In this document: piece by piece, positions 34,842 through 44,166 of the stretch
Layout of the letters: the number at the start of each line of letters is the position of its first letter
Position numbering within the stretch: position 1 is the stretch's first letter
NCBI RefSeq assembly: GCF_001050235.1
Contig: NZ_DF967972.1
Coordinates: 3,101,853 to 3,165,852 of the forward strand
DNA from: Longilinea arvoryzae
GTDB lineage: Bacteria; Chloroflexota; Anaerolineae; Anaerolineales; Anaerolineaceae
DNA length: 64,000 bases
Reading direction: 5' to 3'
The notes under the pieces: model-generated
What the model saw: only the letters and a program-made list of their open reading frames with translations
What the model was told of the DNA's origin: nothing
Databases searched by the model: none
Translations under genes and position numbers: made by a program

Positions 34842-36014
34842 ATGCCGGTAGCAGAAATTATTGCCATTGGTACTGAACTGTTATTGGGCGAGATACAGGA
34901 TACCAACACGCATTACCTCGCCCGTGCTTTACGCGACAAAGGCATCGATGTTTTTCGCGCGACGTTGGTCGGGGACAACGCTCAAAGGATTTCCGCATTG
35001 ATCCGGGAGGCGGCCGCGCGCGCCGATATTCTGATCACCACCGGCGGATTGGGACCGACAGTCGACGATCCCACCCGGGATGCCATCGCGCTGGCCATGG
35101 GGGTCGAATCGAAATTCGAGCCCGAACTCTGGCGGCAGATCGAAACCCGTTACGCCCGAATGGGCCGAAACCCGACGGAGAACAACAAACGTCAGGCCTA
35201 TCTGCCGCTCGGCGCACACGGCATCGAAAATCCGGTGGGCACCGCGCCGGCTTTTTGGGGGAAAATCGGAACCGCATGGGTCTTCTGTCTGCCCGGCGTG
35301 CCGCGTGAAATGGAATATCTTCTCCAAAACGCGGTCTTTCCCCTACTGGAGGAACGCTTCGATCTTTACGGCACCATCCAGGCGCTCGTGCTTCACTGCG
35401 CCGGCGTTGGCGAATCGCAGGTGGACGAGTGGGTCGGCGATTTCGAGACTTATCCCAACCCCACGGTCGGCCTGGCCGCCCATCCCGGTATCGTCGATAT
35501 TCGCATTACCGCCAAAGCAGCTTCCCTGGCCGAGGCAGGCCAGATGATATCGCCCATCGCGGAACAGATCCGCCAACGGATTGGCGACGCCATCTTTGGC
35601 CAGGATGATGATACACTCGAAGGCACGGTGATCGACCTTTTGCGCGCGCAAGGCCGGAAATTACTCATCGCCGGCGACGGGAGCCAATCCGCGTTGTTCG
35701 ATCGATTGGCTGCAATCGATTCGCATGCGATCCTTCGCATCGAATCGGGGGAAAACCAAATTCAATTCTTATCCAAAGCACTACACCGGAAATTGGAAGG
35801 AAATGCTCCAGCCGTCGGCCTGGCCGTTTCCCTGACTCAATCCGAACAGGCCAGACGCAACCGATTGGAGATGGCTTTCATAACGGATTTAGATCCAATC
35901 ATCGAAACCCGCCAGTACGGCGGACCTGACGGGAATATTCCCGAGTGGGCTACCAATACCGCACTCAATTTTGTGCGTATTTCTCTTTTATCCCATCCCA
36001 GCGATAAGGAATAA
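34842..36014 (+). CDS. CinA family protein with degenerate C-terminal amidase domain
   Basis: 390 residues. The N-terminal molybdopterin-binding-like domain (residues 1-170) is well kept: AEIIAIGTELLLGEIQDTN and TTGGLGPTVDDPTRDA. This part hydrolyses ADP-ribose-type substrates in characterised CinA. A middle domain follows. The C-terminal region (about 258-390) occupies the place of the nicotinamide-nucleotide amidase, but the catalytic TAESCTGG stretch reads IAGDGSQS, so the Ser/Cys active site is gone. GGGAGG precedes the ATG. Three bases separate it from the amidohydrolase gene. A pure pyridine-nucleotide salvage role is doubtful. Confidence 0.85.
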   Translation: MPVAEIIAIGTELLLGEIQDTNTHYLARALRDKGIDVFRATLVGDNAQRISALIREAAARADILITTGGLGPTVDDPTRDAIALAMGVESKFEPELWRQIETRYARMGRNPTENNKRQAYLPLGAHGIENPVGTAPAFWGKIGTAWVFCLPGVPREMEYLLQNAVFPLLEERFDLYGTIQALVLHCAGVGESQVDEWVGDFETYPNPTVGLAAHPGIVDIRITAKAASLAEAGQMISPIAEQIRQRIGDAIFGQDDDTLEGTVIDLLRAQGRKLLIAGDGSQSALFDRLAAIDSHAILRIESGENQIQFLSKALHRKLEGNAPAVGLAVSLTQSEQARRNRLEMAFITDLDPIIETRQYGGPDGNIPEWATNTALNFVRISLLSHPSDKE

Positions 36015-36017
36015 GGA

Positions 36018-38003
36018 ATGGAAAACGTCGATTTACTATTGACAAACGCGATCGTCCTGACCATGGACGAGCAGATGCACCAATATGAACCTGGCGCCGT
36101 TGCGGTGCGCGGCGATAGCATTGTGGCAGTTGGACCCGAAACAGACCTTCTGGCAAATTATTCATCCGCGGTAAAAATCGATTGCGGCGGTAAATTACTG
36201 ATGCCGGGCCTGGTTAATGCGCACACCCACGTTCCCATGACCTTGCTGCGCGGTCTGGCGGACGATTTGCGATTGGATGTCTGGCTGCAGGGCTACATGA
36301 TGCCGGTCGAACGCGAATATGTCTCACCGGATTTCGTCCGCCTGGGCACCAAACTGGCCTGCGCCGAGATGATCCGCAGCGGTGTGACCAGCTTTGCGGA
36401 TATGTACTATTTCGAAGATGATATTGCGGACGCAACCGCCGAAGCCGGGATGCGCGCGGTTTGCTCGCAGTCCATCATGAAATTTCCCACCCCGGACGCC
36501 CAATCCTATGAGGAATCGCTGGCCTACTGCCGCGATTTCATCCAGCGTTGGAAGGGCCATCCGCTGATCGTGCCTTCGATTGCGCCGCACGCGGTTTATA
36601 CCTGCACCCCTGAGATCCTGCGCGCTTCCGCCGAGCTGGCGGTCGAATACGATATCCCCTTGCACACGCATATTTCCGAAACGGCTCTCGAGGTCGAGAA
36701 CGTGCGTCGCGAGCAGGGTATGCCGGTCGTCCCCTATATCAAGAAGATGGACCTGTTCGAAGCCAAGGTGCTGGCAGCCCACTGCGTTCACATCGACGAA
36801 GGCGAAATGCGCACTTTGAAACATGTTGGGGCCGGTGTCGCGCATAACCCATCTTCCAACCTTAAATTGGCCTCGGGCATTGCGCCGGTGAAGAAGATGC
36901 TGGATCAGGGATTGAACGTCGGCATCGGGACGGATGGCCCTGCCTCGAATAACGATCTGGATATGTTCGAAGAAGTTCGTCTGGCCGCTTTCCTGGCCAA
37001 GGGCTCCAGCGGAGATCCGACGGCCCTTCCGGCTTCGACAGCGCTCTTAATGGCCACGCGCATGGGCGCGCAGGCCATGCATATCGGCAATATTACCGGC
37101 TCTCTCCAGCCCGGAAAACGCGCCGACTTGATTCTCGTTGAGATCGACCTGCTGCACAATTCGCCGCGCTTCCGCCGCCACCCGCAGGGCACCTATGCCC
37201 AGGTGGTCTACGCCTCCAAATCCACAGACGTGTCGGACGTGATGATCAACGGCCGTTGGGTCATGCGCAATCGCGAGCTGCTCACCCTGGATGAAAAAGC
37301 GCTCCTGTTTGCCAGCCGGGATTACGCCCAGCGCATCGATGCCTTCCTCATCCAGCGCGAACAATCCGTCCTATCCAAGCTGATTGCCATCGGCGGAGCC
37401 ACCGAGGAAGAAAGCTTCGAAGTCCAGGTCAAAGTCCGCATCGACAACCCGGATAAATTCGTTCAGGCTGTGGAAGCGGCTCCGGTCGAGATTGTCCGCC
37501 GGCGCCATTATCGCCAGTACGATACCTACTTCTGCTTCTCGGATCCCGAACAGGGCATGCTGCGCTACCGTGAAGATACGTTCGTCGGGGACCAGGGTGA
37601 GATCACGGGCGTTCGCTCGCGCCTGACCCTGATCGGTGTGGCGATCGAACGTTCATATCCCAAAAAAGTCCTGCTCTCGCGCAGTCGTTTCCTCGCACCG
37701 GCTACCCAAAGTCTGCGGTTCTACCGCGAATACTTCAAGCCAATCTATGAACTGGAAGTCGAAAAAGAGCGCCGCCGCTTCCTGGTGAGCTACAAGGAGA
37801 CGGAATTCTTTATCAATGTCGATCAAATCGAAAAACCAACCGGCCTGGGCGCGTTCCTCGAAATCAAGAGCCGCACCTGGAGTCGCGCGGATGCGGATTT
37901 GAAATCAAAACTGGTCGCCGAATTGATCGTGTTGTTGGGGGCTTCCTTGAGTGATGCCCTTTCGGAAGATTACGTGGATATGGCCCGCCAGGGAAACAAA
38001 TAA
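36018..38003 (+). CDS. Amidohydrolase (MtaD/SsnA-like deaminase) fused to a CYTH-like domain
   Basis: 661 residues. Residues 1 to about 435 are a metal-dependent amidohydrolase of the methylthioadenosine/S-adenosylhomocysteine deaminase type: NAHTHVPMTLLRG, HTHISETALEV, AHCVHIDEGEM and GTDGPASNNDLDMFEE carry the metal and substrate ligands. Residues about 450-655 resemble a CYTH/adenylate-cyclase-like triphosphate tunnel domain (EVQVKVRI, YDTYF, LEVEKERRRFLV, AFLEIKSRTWS), though the first motif is EVQVKV rather than a full ExExK. The combination is unusual. It lies 3 bases after cinA and 25 before glgA, so it is probably in one operon. Confidence 0.85.
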   Translation: MENVDLLLTNAIVLTMDEQMHQYEPGAVAVRGDSIVAVGPETDLLANYSSAVKIDCGGKLLMPGLVNAHTHVPMTLLRGLADDLRLDVWLQGYMMPVEREYVSPDFVRLGTKLACAEMIRSGVTSFADMYYFEDDIADATAEAGMRAVCSQSIMKFPTPDAQSYEESLAYCRDFIQRWKGHPLIVPSIAPHAVYTCTPEILRASAELAVEYDIPLHTHISETALEVENVRREQGMPVVPYIKKMDLFEAKVLAAHCVHIDEGEMRTLKHVGAGVAHNPSSNLKLASGIAPVKKMLDQGLNVGIGTDGPASNNDLDMFEEVRLAAFLAKGSSGDPTALPASTALLMATRMGAQAMHIGNITGSLQPGKRADLILVEIDLLHNSPRFRRHPQGTYAQVVYASKSTDVSDVMINGRWVMRNRELLTLDEKALLFASRDYAQRIDAFLIQREQSVLSKLIAIGGATEEESFEVQVKVRIDNPDKFVQAVEAAPVEIVRRRHYRQYDTYFCFSDPEQGMLRYREDTFVGDQGEITGVRSRLTLIGVAIERSYPKKVLLSRSRFLAPATQSLRFYREYFKPIYELEVEKERRRFLVSYKETEFFINVDQIEKPTGLGAFLEIKSRTWSRADADLKSKLVAELIVLLGASLSDALSEDYVDMARQGNK

Positions 38004-38028
38004 CTTACCCGATCAGAAAAGAGGCAGC

Positions 38029-39516
38029 GTGTCGATTCCTCCTGCTCCACCTTCTCCTTTGCGAGTCCTTTTTCTCGCGGCTGAGGCTGCGCCGTTGATC
38101 AAAGTCGGTGGGCTCGGAGACGTGGCCGGCTCGCTGCCTTATGCACTTCGCAGCCTCCCTGGCGATCTGCTGGGAGGGCACAGCCTGGATGTCCGGCTGG
38201 TGATTCCCTATCATGGAGAGGTGGCCCGCAAACTCCTCGATCCCCAACCCGTGGCATCCTTCATCGTCCAGCATCCCAGCGGTCCGATACCGACCCGCGC
38301 ATATGTGACTTATATATCGAATGTGCCGGTCTATATGATCGAGGGAGCGCCGATTGGCACGGAAACCCCGGTGTATTCGGGCGACAATTATATCGATGGG
38401 GTGAAGTACACCTACTTCTCGCAGGCTGCCGTCGAAATGGCTCGCCAGTTGAACTGGCGGCCGGATATCCTGCATGCCAACGACTGGCATACCGCCCTTT
38501 CAGTATTCTACCTGGCCCGGAACCGGCTTTCCAGGGACCCATTCTTCGCGCAGACCCGCTCTGTTTTGACCATCCATAATCTACCCTTTATGGGCGCCGG
38601 CGCCGAACGCGCCCTGGCGGAGTTTGACATTCAGCCGGTGCGCGATTTGCGCCTGCCGATCTGGGCGCGCCAGTTTCCGCTGCCGCTGGGCATGCTGGCG
38701 GCTGACCGCATCGTTGCCGTCTCGCCCACCTACGCCAGAGAAATCCTGACGCCCGAATTTGGATGTGGCCTGCAGGATTTCCTGATTTCACGCTCCTCGA
38801 TCGTTTCGGGCATCCTCAACGGGTTGGATCAGGAAAGCTGGGACCCTGAGCAGGACTCGTTGATCGCTTCCAACTTCACTGCGGCCAATCTGGAATCGCG
38901 TGAGAACAACAAGAAATCCATTCTGGACGAGTTCGATCTTTCGTACGACCCGAAAATTCCCCTGCTCATATTGATCAGCCGCATGGACCCGCAAAAAGGT
39001 GTCGATCTGGCGGTGGACAGTTTGACACAGATGACCCACGTACCCTGGCAGGCTATTTTGCTGGGCACAGGCGATCCCATTCTGGAATCCGCCTGCCGCA
39101 GCCTGCAGCTGCAATTCCCTGACCGCGTCCGCGCAGTCATTCGCTTCGATACGCGCCTTTCACGCCGTTTGTATGCCGGCGGCGACCTCCTGCTCATGCC
39201 ATCCCGGTATGAACCCTGTGGCCTGGCGCAGATGATCGGCATGCGTTACGGCTGCGTTCCCCTGGCGCGGGCAACCGGTGGCCTGCGGGATACAATTTTT
39301 GAAAACTCCGACGAACATCCTAAAAATGGTTTTCTGTTCGAAGAAATCAAGACGGATGCCATGAACGCGGCTCTGCAGCGCGCGCTCAGCCAATATTCTG
39401 ACCGGGCCCTCTGGCGGCAGTACCAGATCAACGGCATGCAACAAGATTTTTCCTGGAAAAAATCCGCTTTGGAATACGCCAATTTGTATATAAATTTATG
39501 GGAGAATCAACGATGA
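38029..39516 (+). CDS. glgA: Glycogen synthase
   Basis: 495 residues, GT5 family, two Rossmann lobes. The ADP-glucose loop KVGGLGDVAGSLP is at the N-terminus, HANDWHTA in the first lobe, and the C-terminal lobe has ISRMDPQKGVDL and PSRYEPCGLAQMIGMRYG with the catalytic Glu. It extends alpha-1,4-glucan from ADP-glucose. A GTG start at 38029 follows GAGG; the longer in-frame extension overlaps the amidohydrolase gene and is rejected. Its stop overlaps the glgC start (ATGA). Confidence 0.93.
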   Translation: MSIPPAPPSPLRVLFLAAEAAPLIKVGGLGDVAGSLPYALRSLPGDLLGGHSLDVRLVIPYHGEVARKLLDPQPVASFIVQHPSGPIPTRAYVTYISNVPVYMIEGAPIGTETPVYSGDNYIDGVKYTYFSQAAVEMARQLNWRPDILHANDWHTALSVFYLARNRLSRDPFFAQTRSVLTIHNLPFMGAGAERALAEFDIQPVRDLRLPIWARQFPLPLGMLAADRIVAVSPTYAREILTPEFGCGLQDFLISRSSIVSGILNGLDQESWDPEQDSLIASNFTAANLESRENNKKSILDEFDLSYDPKIPLLILISRMDPQKGVDLAVDSLTQMTHVPWQAILLGTGDPILESACRSLQLQFPDRVRAVIRFDTRLSRRLYAGGDLLLMPSRYEPCGLAQMIGMRYGCVPLARATGGLRDTIFENSDEHPKNGFLFEEIKTDAMNAALQRALSQYSDRALWRQYQINGMQQDFSWKKSALEYANLYINLWENQR

Positions 39517-40769
39517 AAACTCGAGTGATCATCCTGGCTGGCGGCGAAGGAACCCGACTGGGCGTGTTGACCGCCAAACGCACCAAACCTGCCGTCCCTT
39601 TTGCTGGAAAATACCGGATTATCGATTTTGCATTATCCAACTGCGTCAATTCGGGTATATCGGATGTCATGCTGGTAGCCCAGTACCGGCCGCATTCACT
39701 TATCGAGCACATCGGCTCGGGTGGCCCATGGGATTTGAACCGTGAAATCACCGGCGGCATCAGCATCCTTACCCCCTACCGGGCGCGCAATTCGTCCTGG
39801 TTTGTGGGCACCGCCGATGCCATCCAGCAGAATTTTACCTTCATCAAGCACGGCGACCCCGATTTCATCCTCATCCTTTCTGGCGACCATATTTATTCGA
39901 TGGATTACCGCGAGATGATCCAGTTTCACCAGGAGCATCAGGCGGATCTCACCCTGGCCACCATTTCGGTCCCGGTCGAGGAAGCCTCCCGATTCGGAAT
40001 CGTCGGCATCGGGCCGAACCAGCGGGTCACCTCGTTTGTCGAAAAACCCGTCGATCCGCCCTCGAACATGGCGAACATGGGCGTCTACCTGTTCAACCGC
40101 GATCTGCTGGATAAAGCCCTATGGGATGATCACCTCAAACAAGACTCCTCCCACGACTTTGGCAAGGACATCCTGCCGGATTTAATTCGCAAGGGCCTGC
40201 GTGTTTTCGCCTTCCCATTTACCGGCTACTGGGTCGACGTCGGTACCGTGGCCTCCTACTGGAAGGCGCACATGGATCTGGTGAGCTTATCCCCGGCGTT
40301 CGACCTTTACAACCCACACTGGATCATTCACACCCGTTCGGAAGAACGGCCCCCTATGCGCATTCTGAAGGACGCCGTCGTCGAGGATTCGCTGGTCAGC
40401 AATGGTTGTATCATCGAATCCGGCGCCCGGGTCGTTCGATCGATCCTGAGCGCCGGGGTGCGGGTGGGAGCCAACGCCGTCGTCGAAGAATCCATTCTGT
40501 TAACCGATGCACAAATTGCCCCGGGATCGACCATTCAACGCTGCGTCATTGACAAACGCGTCAAGATCGGGGGCAATACCGTCATCGGCGGCATCACCGA
40601 AGGCGAACCAATGATTGCCATGGTCGGTAAGAACGCCGTCATTCCGGCCGGCATGACAATCGGTCCCGGAGCGATGGTGGGGCCGGATGTAATTCCGGAA
40701 GATTTTTCCGGACCGGTGGTAGAATCAGGCGTTTATGTTCAAACCAGGAGATTACCCAATGAAGTTTAA
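39513..40769 (+). CDS. glgC: Glucose-1-phosphate adenylyltransferase
   Basis: 418 residues. It makes ADP-glucose for GlgA. The nucleotidyltransferase part has ILAGGEGTRLGVLTAKRTKPAV-type N-terminal sequence, GTADAIQQN, LSGDHIYSMDY and VEKP. The C-terminal left-handed beta-helix shows hexapeptide-like repeats (VRVGANAVVEESIL, IAPGSTIQRCVIDKRVKIGGNTVI). The ATG at 39513 lies in the glgA stop codon, so the two are translationally coupled; an alternative start 15 bases upstream is less likely. Confidence 0.94.
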   Translation: MKTRVIILAGGEGTRLGVLTAKRTKPAVPFAGKYRIIDFALSNCVNSGISDVMLVAQYRPHSLIEHIGSGGPWDLNREITGGISILTPYRARNSSWFVGTADAIQQNFTFIKHGDPDFILILSGDHIYSMDYREMIQFHQEHQADLTLATISVPVEEASRFGIVGIGPNQRVTSFVEKPVDPPSNMANMGVYLFNRDLLDKALWDDHLKQDSSHDFGKDILPDLIRKGLRVFAFPFTGYWVDVGTVASYWKAHMDLVSLSPAFDLYNPHWIIHTRSEERPPMRILKDAVVEDSLVSNGCIIESGARVVRSILSAGVRVGANAVVEESILLTDAQIAPGSTIQRCVIDKRVKIGGNTVIGGITEGEPMIAMVGKNAVIPAGMTIGPGAMVGPDVIPEDFSGPVVESGVYVQTRRLPNEV

Positions 40770-42291
40770 GCGTTCTTCAGGGATCATCCTTCATCCCACC
40801 AGCTTTCCAGGCCCGGATGGCATCGGCGATCTGGGTCCGGAAGCTTACCGTTGGGTTGATTTTTTGGCCGGCGCCGAGTGCGGCCTGTGGCAGGTCCTTC
40901 CATTGGGCCCAACCGGGTATGGCGATTCGCCCTATCAATGTTTTTCTGCCTTTGCCGGCAACCCCTATCTGGTCAGCCCGGCTTTATTGATGCAAGACGG
41001 CTTATTGAAACGCGAAGATTTCAGCGACCGGCCCGTTTTTTCCCCCACGGAAGTCGATTATGGGCAGGTGATCCAATGGAAATTGACCCTGCTGGATCGC
41101 GCGGCAGAACGTTTCAAGCGCACGGCAAGCGCCGAATTGAAGCGTGAATTCGATGTCTTTCAACAGGACCAATCGGACTGGTTGAATGATTTTGCACTGT
41201 TTATGGCCATCAAGGAGTCCCAGGGCGGTGTTGCCTGGAGCCAGTGGCCCGAACCCCTGCGGCAGCGAGATTCCAGGTCCATCGAGGAATTTATCCGCAA
41301 AAACCAGGAAAATCTTCAGCGCCACATTTTGCGCCAGTTCTTCTTCTTCCGCCAGTGGCAGTCCCTGCGCGATTACGCCCACCAACAGGGCATTCAAATC
41401 ATCGGCGATATTCCCATTTTCGTCGCTTTCGACAGCGCGGATGCCTGGGGGAATAAAGAATTATTCTATCTGGATGAAAACGGCCAACCTACCGTGGTCG
41501 CAGGTGTTCCACCTGATTATTTTTCGCCGACCGGCCAGTTGTGGGGCAACCCGCTTTATCATTGGGATGTGCACCGCGCCAGCGGATACGCCTGGTGGAT
41601 CAAGCGCATCAAAGCCACCCTAAAATTATTCGATATCATCCGACTGGATCATTTCCGCGGCTTTGCCGGTTACTACGAAATTCCATTTGGCATGCCCACC
41701 GCCGAAATCGGCGTCTGGCGGCGCGGACCGGGTCAGGATATTTTCGATAAAATCCAGCAGGCTCTGGGTGATTTGCCCATCATCGCCGAAGATCTGGGTG
41801 AAATTACCACGGATGTGGTGGAGCTGCGCGATCATTTTCACCTGCCGGGGATGAAGATTTTGCAATTTGCCTTCAGCAGCGATGCCACCGAACCCTTCCT
41901 TCCGCACAATTACCCGGTGAATTGCGTCGCCTATACGGGCACGCATGATAACGATACCACCCGCGGCTGGTACCACAGCGCCCCCGAGGTGGAACGCGAT
42001 TTTTGCAGGCGCTATCTGGCCCGTTCCGGAGACGATATCGCCTGGGATATGATTCGCGCCGTCTGGAGTTCGGTGGCCTCCTTCACCCTCGCACCCATGC
42101 AGGATTTTCTCAATCTTGACACCGCGGCGCGCATGAACCTGCCCGGCCGGCTTGGCGGCAACTGGAGCTGGCGCATGCCGGCCGATGCCCTCAGCGCCCC
42201 GCTGCAGGCGCGCATCAAGGCACAGAATACACTTTACCGGCGCTCCGTCGGTCCTGAACCGGTCGTTCCGCCCAAGAAACCAACTTATTAG
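40759..42291 (+). CDS. malQ: 4-alpha-glucanotransferase (amylomaltase)
   Basis: 510 residues, GH77. It transfers alpha-1,4-glucan segments between maltooligosaccharides, a partner of glycogen turnover. Motifs are SPYQCFSAFAGNPYL, GDIPIFVAFDSADAW, the nucleophile region IRLDHFRGFAGYYEIP, acid/base IIAEDLGEI and GTHDNDTTRGWY. The ATG at 40759 follows AGGAG and overlaps the last 11 bases of glgC. An in-frame start at 40735 lies deeper in glgC and is less likely. Confidence 0.95.
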   Translation: MKFKRSSGIILHPTSFPGPDGIGDLGPEAYRWVDFLAGAECGLWQVLPLGPTGYGDSPYQCFSAFAGNPYLVSPALLMQDGLLKREDFSDRPVFSPTEVDYGQVIQWKLTLLDRAAERFKRTASAELKREFDVFQQDQSDWLNDFALFMAIKESQGGVAWSQWPEPLRQRDSRSIEEFIRKNQENLQRHILRQFFFFRQWQSLRDYAHQQGIQIIGDIPIFVAFDSADAWGNKELFYLDENGQPTVVAGVPPDYFSPTGQLWGNPLYHWDVHRASGYAWWIKRIKATLKLFDIIRLDHFRGFAGYYEIPFGMPTAEIGVWRRGPGQDIFDKIQQALGDLPIIAEDLGEITTDVVELRDHFHLPGMKILQFAFSSDATEPFLPHNYPVNCVAYTGTHDNDTTRGWYHSAPEVERDFCRRYLARSGDDIAWDMIRAVWSSVASFTLAPMQDFLNLDTAARMNLPGRLGGNWSWRMPADALSAPLQARIKAQNTLYRRSVGPEPVVPPKKPTY

Positions 42292-42378
42292 GCTGATTCA
42301 GGCGACTGCGGCAGGCGCGCTCCCCTAGCCCTTTTCAGGGCAGGCGGGGACGGGCAGTCTGCCCTTATCGAACGTGAT

Positions 42379-42427
42379 AACAGAGGTCGACCGCTGTCTC
42401 CGAAAGAGAGCGGGGCGACCTCTGTTT
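42379..42427. terminator. Large hairpin between malQ and the EamA gene
   Basis: An 11-bp outer stem (42379-42389 with 42416-42426) encloses a second partial stem. It lies between convergent genes and can serve both; the T-run is short. Confidence 0.7.
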
Positions 42428-42437
42428 GTATTCCCGC

Positions 42438-43400
42438 TTATTCCGGGGACGCGCGCGAGGTAATGAAAATGCCGGCCAGGATCAAGGCGCCGCCGGCCAA
42501 TTCGATCCACGAAGGTGTTTCCCGCAAAAGGAAAAAGGCCAGAATGGTCGTCCCGATGGGTTCGCCCAGCAGCGCTACCGAAACGGAAGCCGCCGGAAGA
42601 TAACGCAAAGCCCAGTTGTAAGCCGAATGCCCCAGTAATTGCGGCCCCAGCGCCAGTCCGATCAGGCATAACCACACCGGAAGAGAAAAAAATTGAAACC
42701 CATTTCCGGAGTTGAACCCGATGAAATTGGCGCCGGAAACCAGGGCGATGGCCAGCAGGCCCAGAGCGGCGGCGCCGTAGACGCAGAAAATGTAGACGGG
42801 CAGCGAAAGTGATGGCCGCGCCTGTCGGCCGATCACCAGATAACCGGCGGCGCACATACCGCCGATCAAGGCCAGGGTATTGCCAAGCAGGCTCCTGCCG
42901 CTCCAGAAATGGACCCCCAAATCACAGGTGAGCCGTCCGGCTTCGATCGAACAATTCGAGCTGAGCCCCACCACCAGGCTGCCCAACAACGACAGTCCCA
43001 ATCCCAACCAGACCCCGCGGGAAATCTTTTCCTTCAAGAAAATCGGCGAAGCGAGCGCCACCCACAATGGCGTCGTCGAAACCAGCACCACCGAACTGGC
43101 GACTGTCGTCCATTCCAATGAAGTGATCCAGGTGGCAAAATGCAGCGCCAGAAAACCACCTGCCGCGATCAATCTCGCCAGTTGTTTACCTTTCAATGAC
43201 CGCAATTCGATTCCATTACGCGACACGGTAATGGGCAGCAACACCAGGCTGGCAATCGTCAGGCGATAGGCAGCAATGACGAGCGACGTCGCTTCCTGTT
43301 GGGAAATGCGAATCAATATGGACGCCGAGGATACCGCCAGAATTCCCACCCCGAGAACGAGGTAAGCCGGCGTGGAATGAGAGATATCCGTGAATTTCAA
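42438..43400 (-). CDS. EamA/DMT-family transporter
   Basis: 320 residues, about ten hydrophobic helices in two repeats (first from SASILIRISQQEATSLVIAAYRL, second from GNTLALIGGMCAAGYLVIGRQ). Typical of drug/metabolite transporters in the cytoplasmic membrane that export amino acids or other metabolites. The substrate is unknown. The frame is open to 43478 but then overlaps the sodA promoter; a TTG at 43400 preceded by AAGG is the better start. No partner genes on this strand. Confidence 0.82.
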   Translation of the reverse strand: MKFTDISHSTPAYLVLGVGILAVSSASILIRISQQEATSLVIAAYRLTIASLVLLPITVSRNGIELRSLKGKQLARLIAAGGFLALHFATWITSLEWTTVASSVVLVSTTPLWVALASPIFLKEKISRGVWLGLGLSLLGSLVVGLSSNCSIEAGRLTCDLGVHFWSGRSLLGNTLALIGGMCAAGYLVIGRQARPSLSLPVYIFCVYGAAALGLLAIALVSGANFIGFNSGNGFQFFSLPVWLCLIGLALGPQLLGHSAYNWALRYLPAASVSVALLGEPIGTTILAFFLLRETPSWIELAGGALILAGIFITSRASPE

Positions 43401-43421
43401 ATGATCGCCTTTACTTCTTGC

Positions 43422-43450
43422 TTGACAAACAATATTCGAATGGCTAGAAT
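43422..43450 (+). promoter_or_regulatory. Promoter of sodA
   Basis: TTGACA (43422-43427), 17 bases, TAGAAT (43445-43450), about 65 bases before sodA. Near-consensus sigma-A type. Confidence 0.85.
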
Positions 43451-43515
43451 TTAGACAGCCAAAGGTAAGATTGCACATTAACAGTATTCATAGTGAGCAT
43501 TTAGGAGGTATTTGA

Positions 43516-44124
43516 ATGGCTTTCGAACTTCCCCAATTGCCGTACGCGTTCGATGCGCTTGAACCCTGGATCGATGCTCAAACGGTCGAGATCCATTATA
43601 CCAAGCACCATCATGCCTATCTGACCAATCTCAACAACGCGTTGAGCAGCCAACCCCAACTATCCAAACTCTCCATCGAACGTTTGCTGAAGGATTTGAA
43701 TGATGTTCCAGAAGCAATCCGCACCGCGGTGCGGAATAACGGCGGTGGTTACTACAACCACATCGTTTATTGGAGCGTGATGGGACCAAAGAAAGGTGGA
43801 GAACCGGTCGGAGAACTGGCGCAGGCGATTGCGGCTTCATTTGGCAGCTACTCGGCCCTGAAGGAGCAAATCGAGAAGGCCGGCTTGGGAAGATTTGGCA
43901 GCGGCTGGGCCTGGCTCAGCAAGCGAGCGAACGGCGATCTGGTTGTCCACTCCACGCCCAATCAGGACACCCCTCTTGCGGAAGGGTTGACGCCCGTACT
44001 TGGCGTGGACGTTTGGGAACATGCGTATTATCTCAAATATCAAAACCGCCGCGCGGAATATCTGACCAATTGGTGGAATTTGGTCAATTGGGAGGAAGCC
44101 GAGCGACGTTATACCGAAGACTAA
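43516..44124 (+). CDS. sodA: Superoxide dismutase (Mn/Fe type)
   Basis: 202 residues. It removes superoxide. Metal ligands are His in [12 protein letters not shown], His in [11 protein letters not shown], and the Asp/His pair in [11 protein letters not shown], the family signature. The NQDTPL segment after GWAWL resembles Mn-type or cambialistic enzymes more than strict Fe enzymes, but metal choice is not certain. No signal peptide, so cytoplasmic. AGGAGG precedes the ATG, and a strong promoter lies upstream. Ferredoxin and fumarase follow, which suggests an oxygen-sensitive metabolism. Confidence 0.94.
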   Translation: MAFELPQLPYAFDALEPWIDAQTVEIHYTKHHHAYLTNLNNALSSQPQLSKLSIERLLKDLNDVPEAIRTAVRNNGGGYYNHIVYWSVMGPKKGGEPVGELAQAIAASFGSYSALKEQIEKAGLGRFGSGWAWLSKRANGDLVVHSTPNQDTPLAEGLTPVLGVDVWEHAYYLKYQNRRAEYLTNWWNLVNWEEAERRYTED

Positions 44125-44166
44125 ACCCAATTTCTGTTCATCTTCACCCCATTGGAGGAACCAAAC

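Noticed and set aside
42301..42378. Short repeats after malQ as a possible mobile-element end
   Set aside because: Only small GC-rich dyads near a terminator; no terminal inverted repeats or target duplication.
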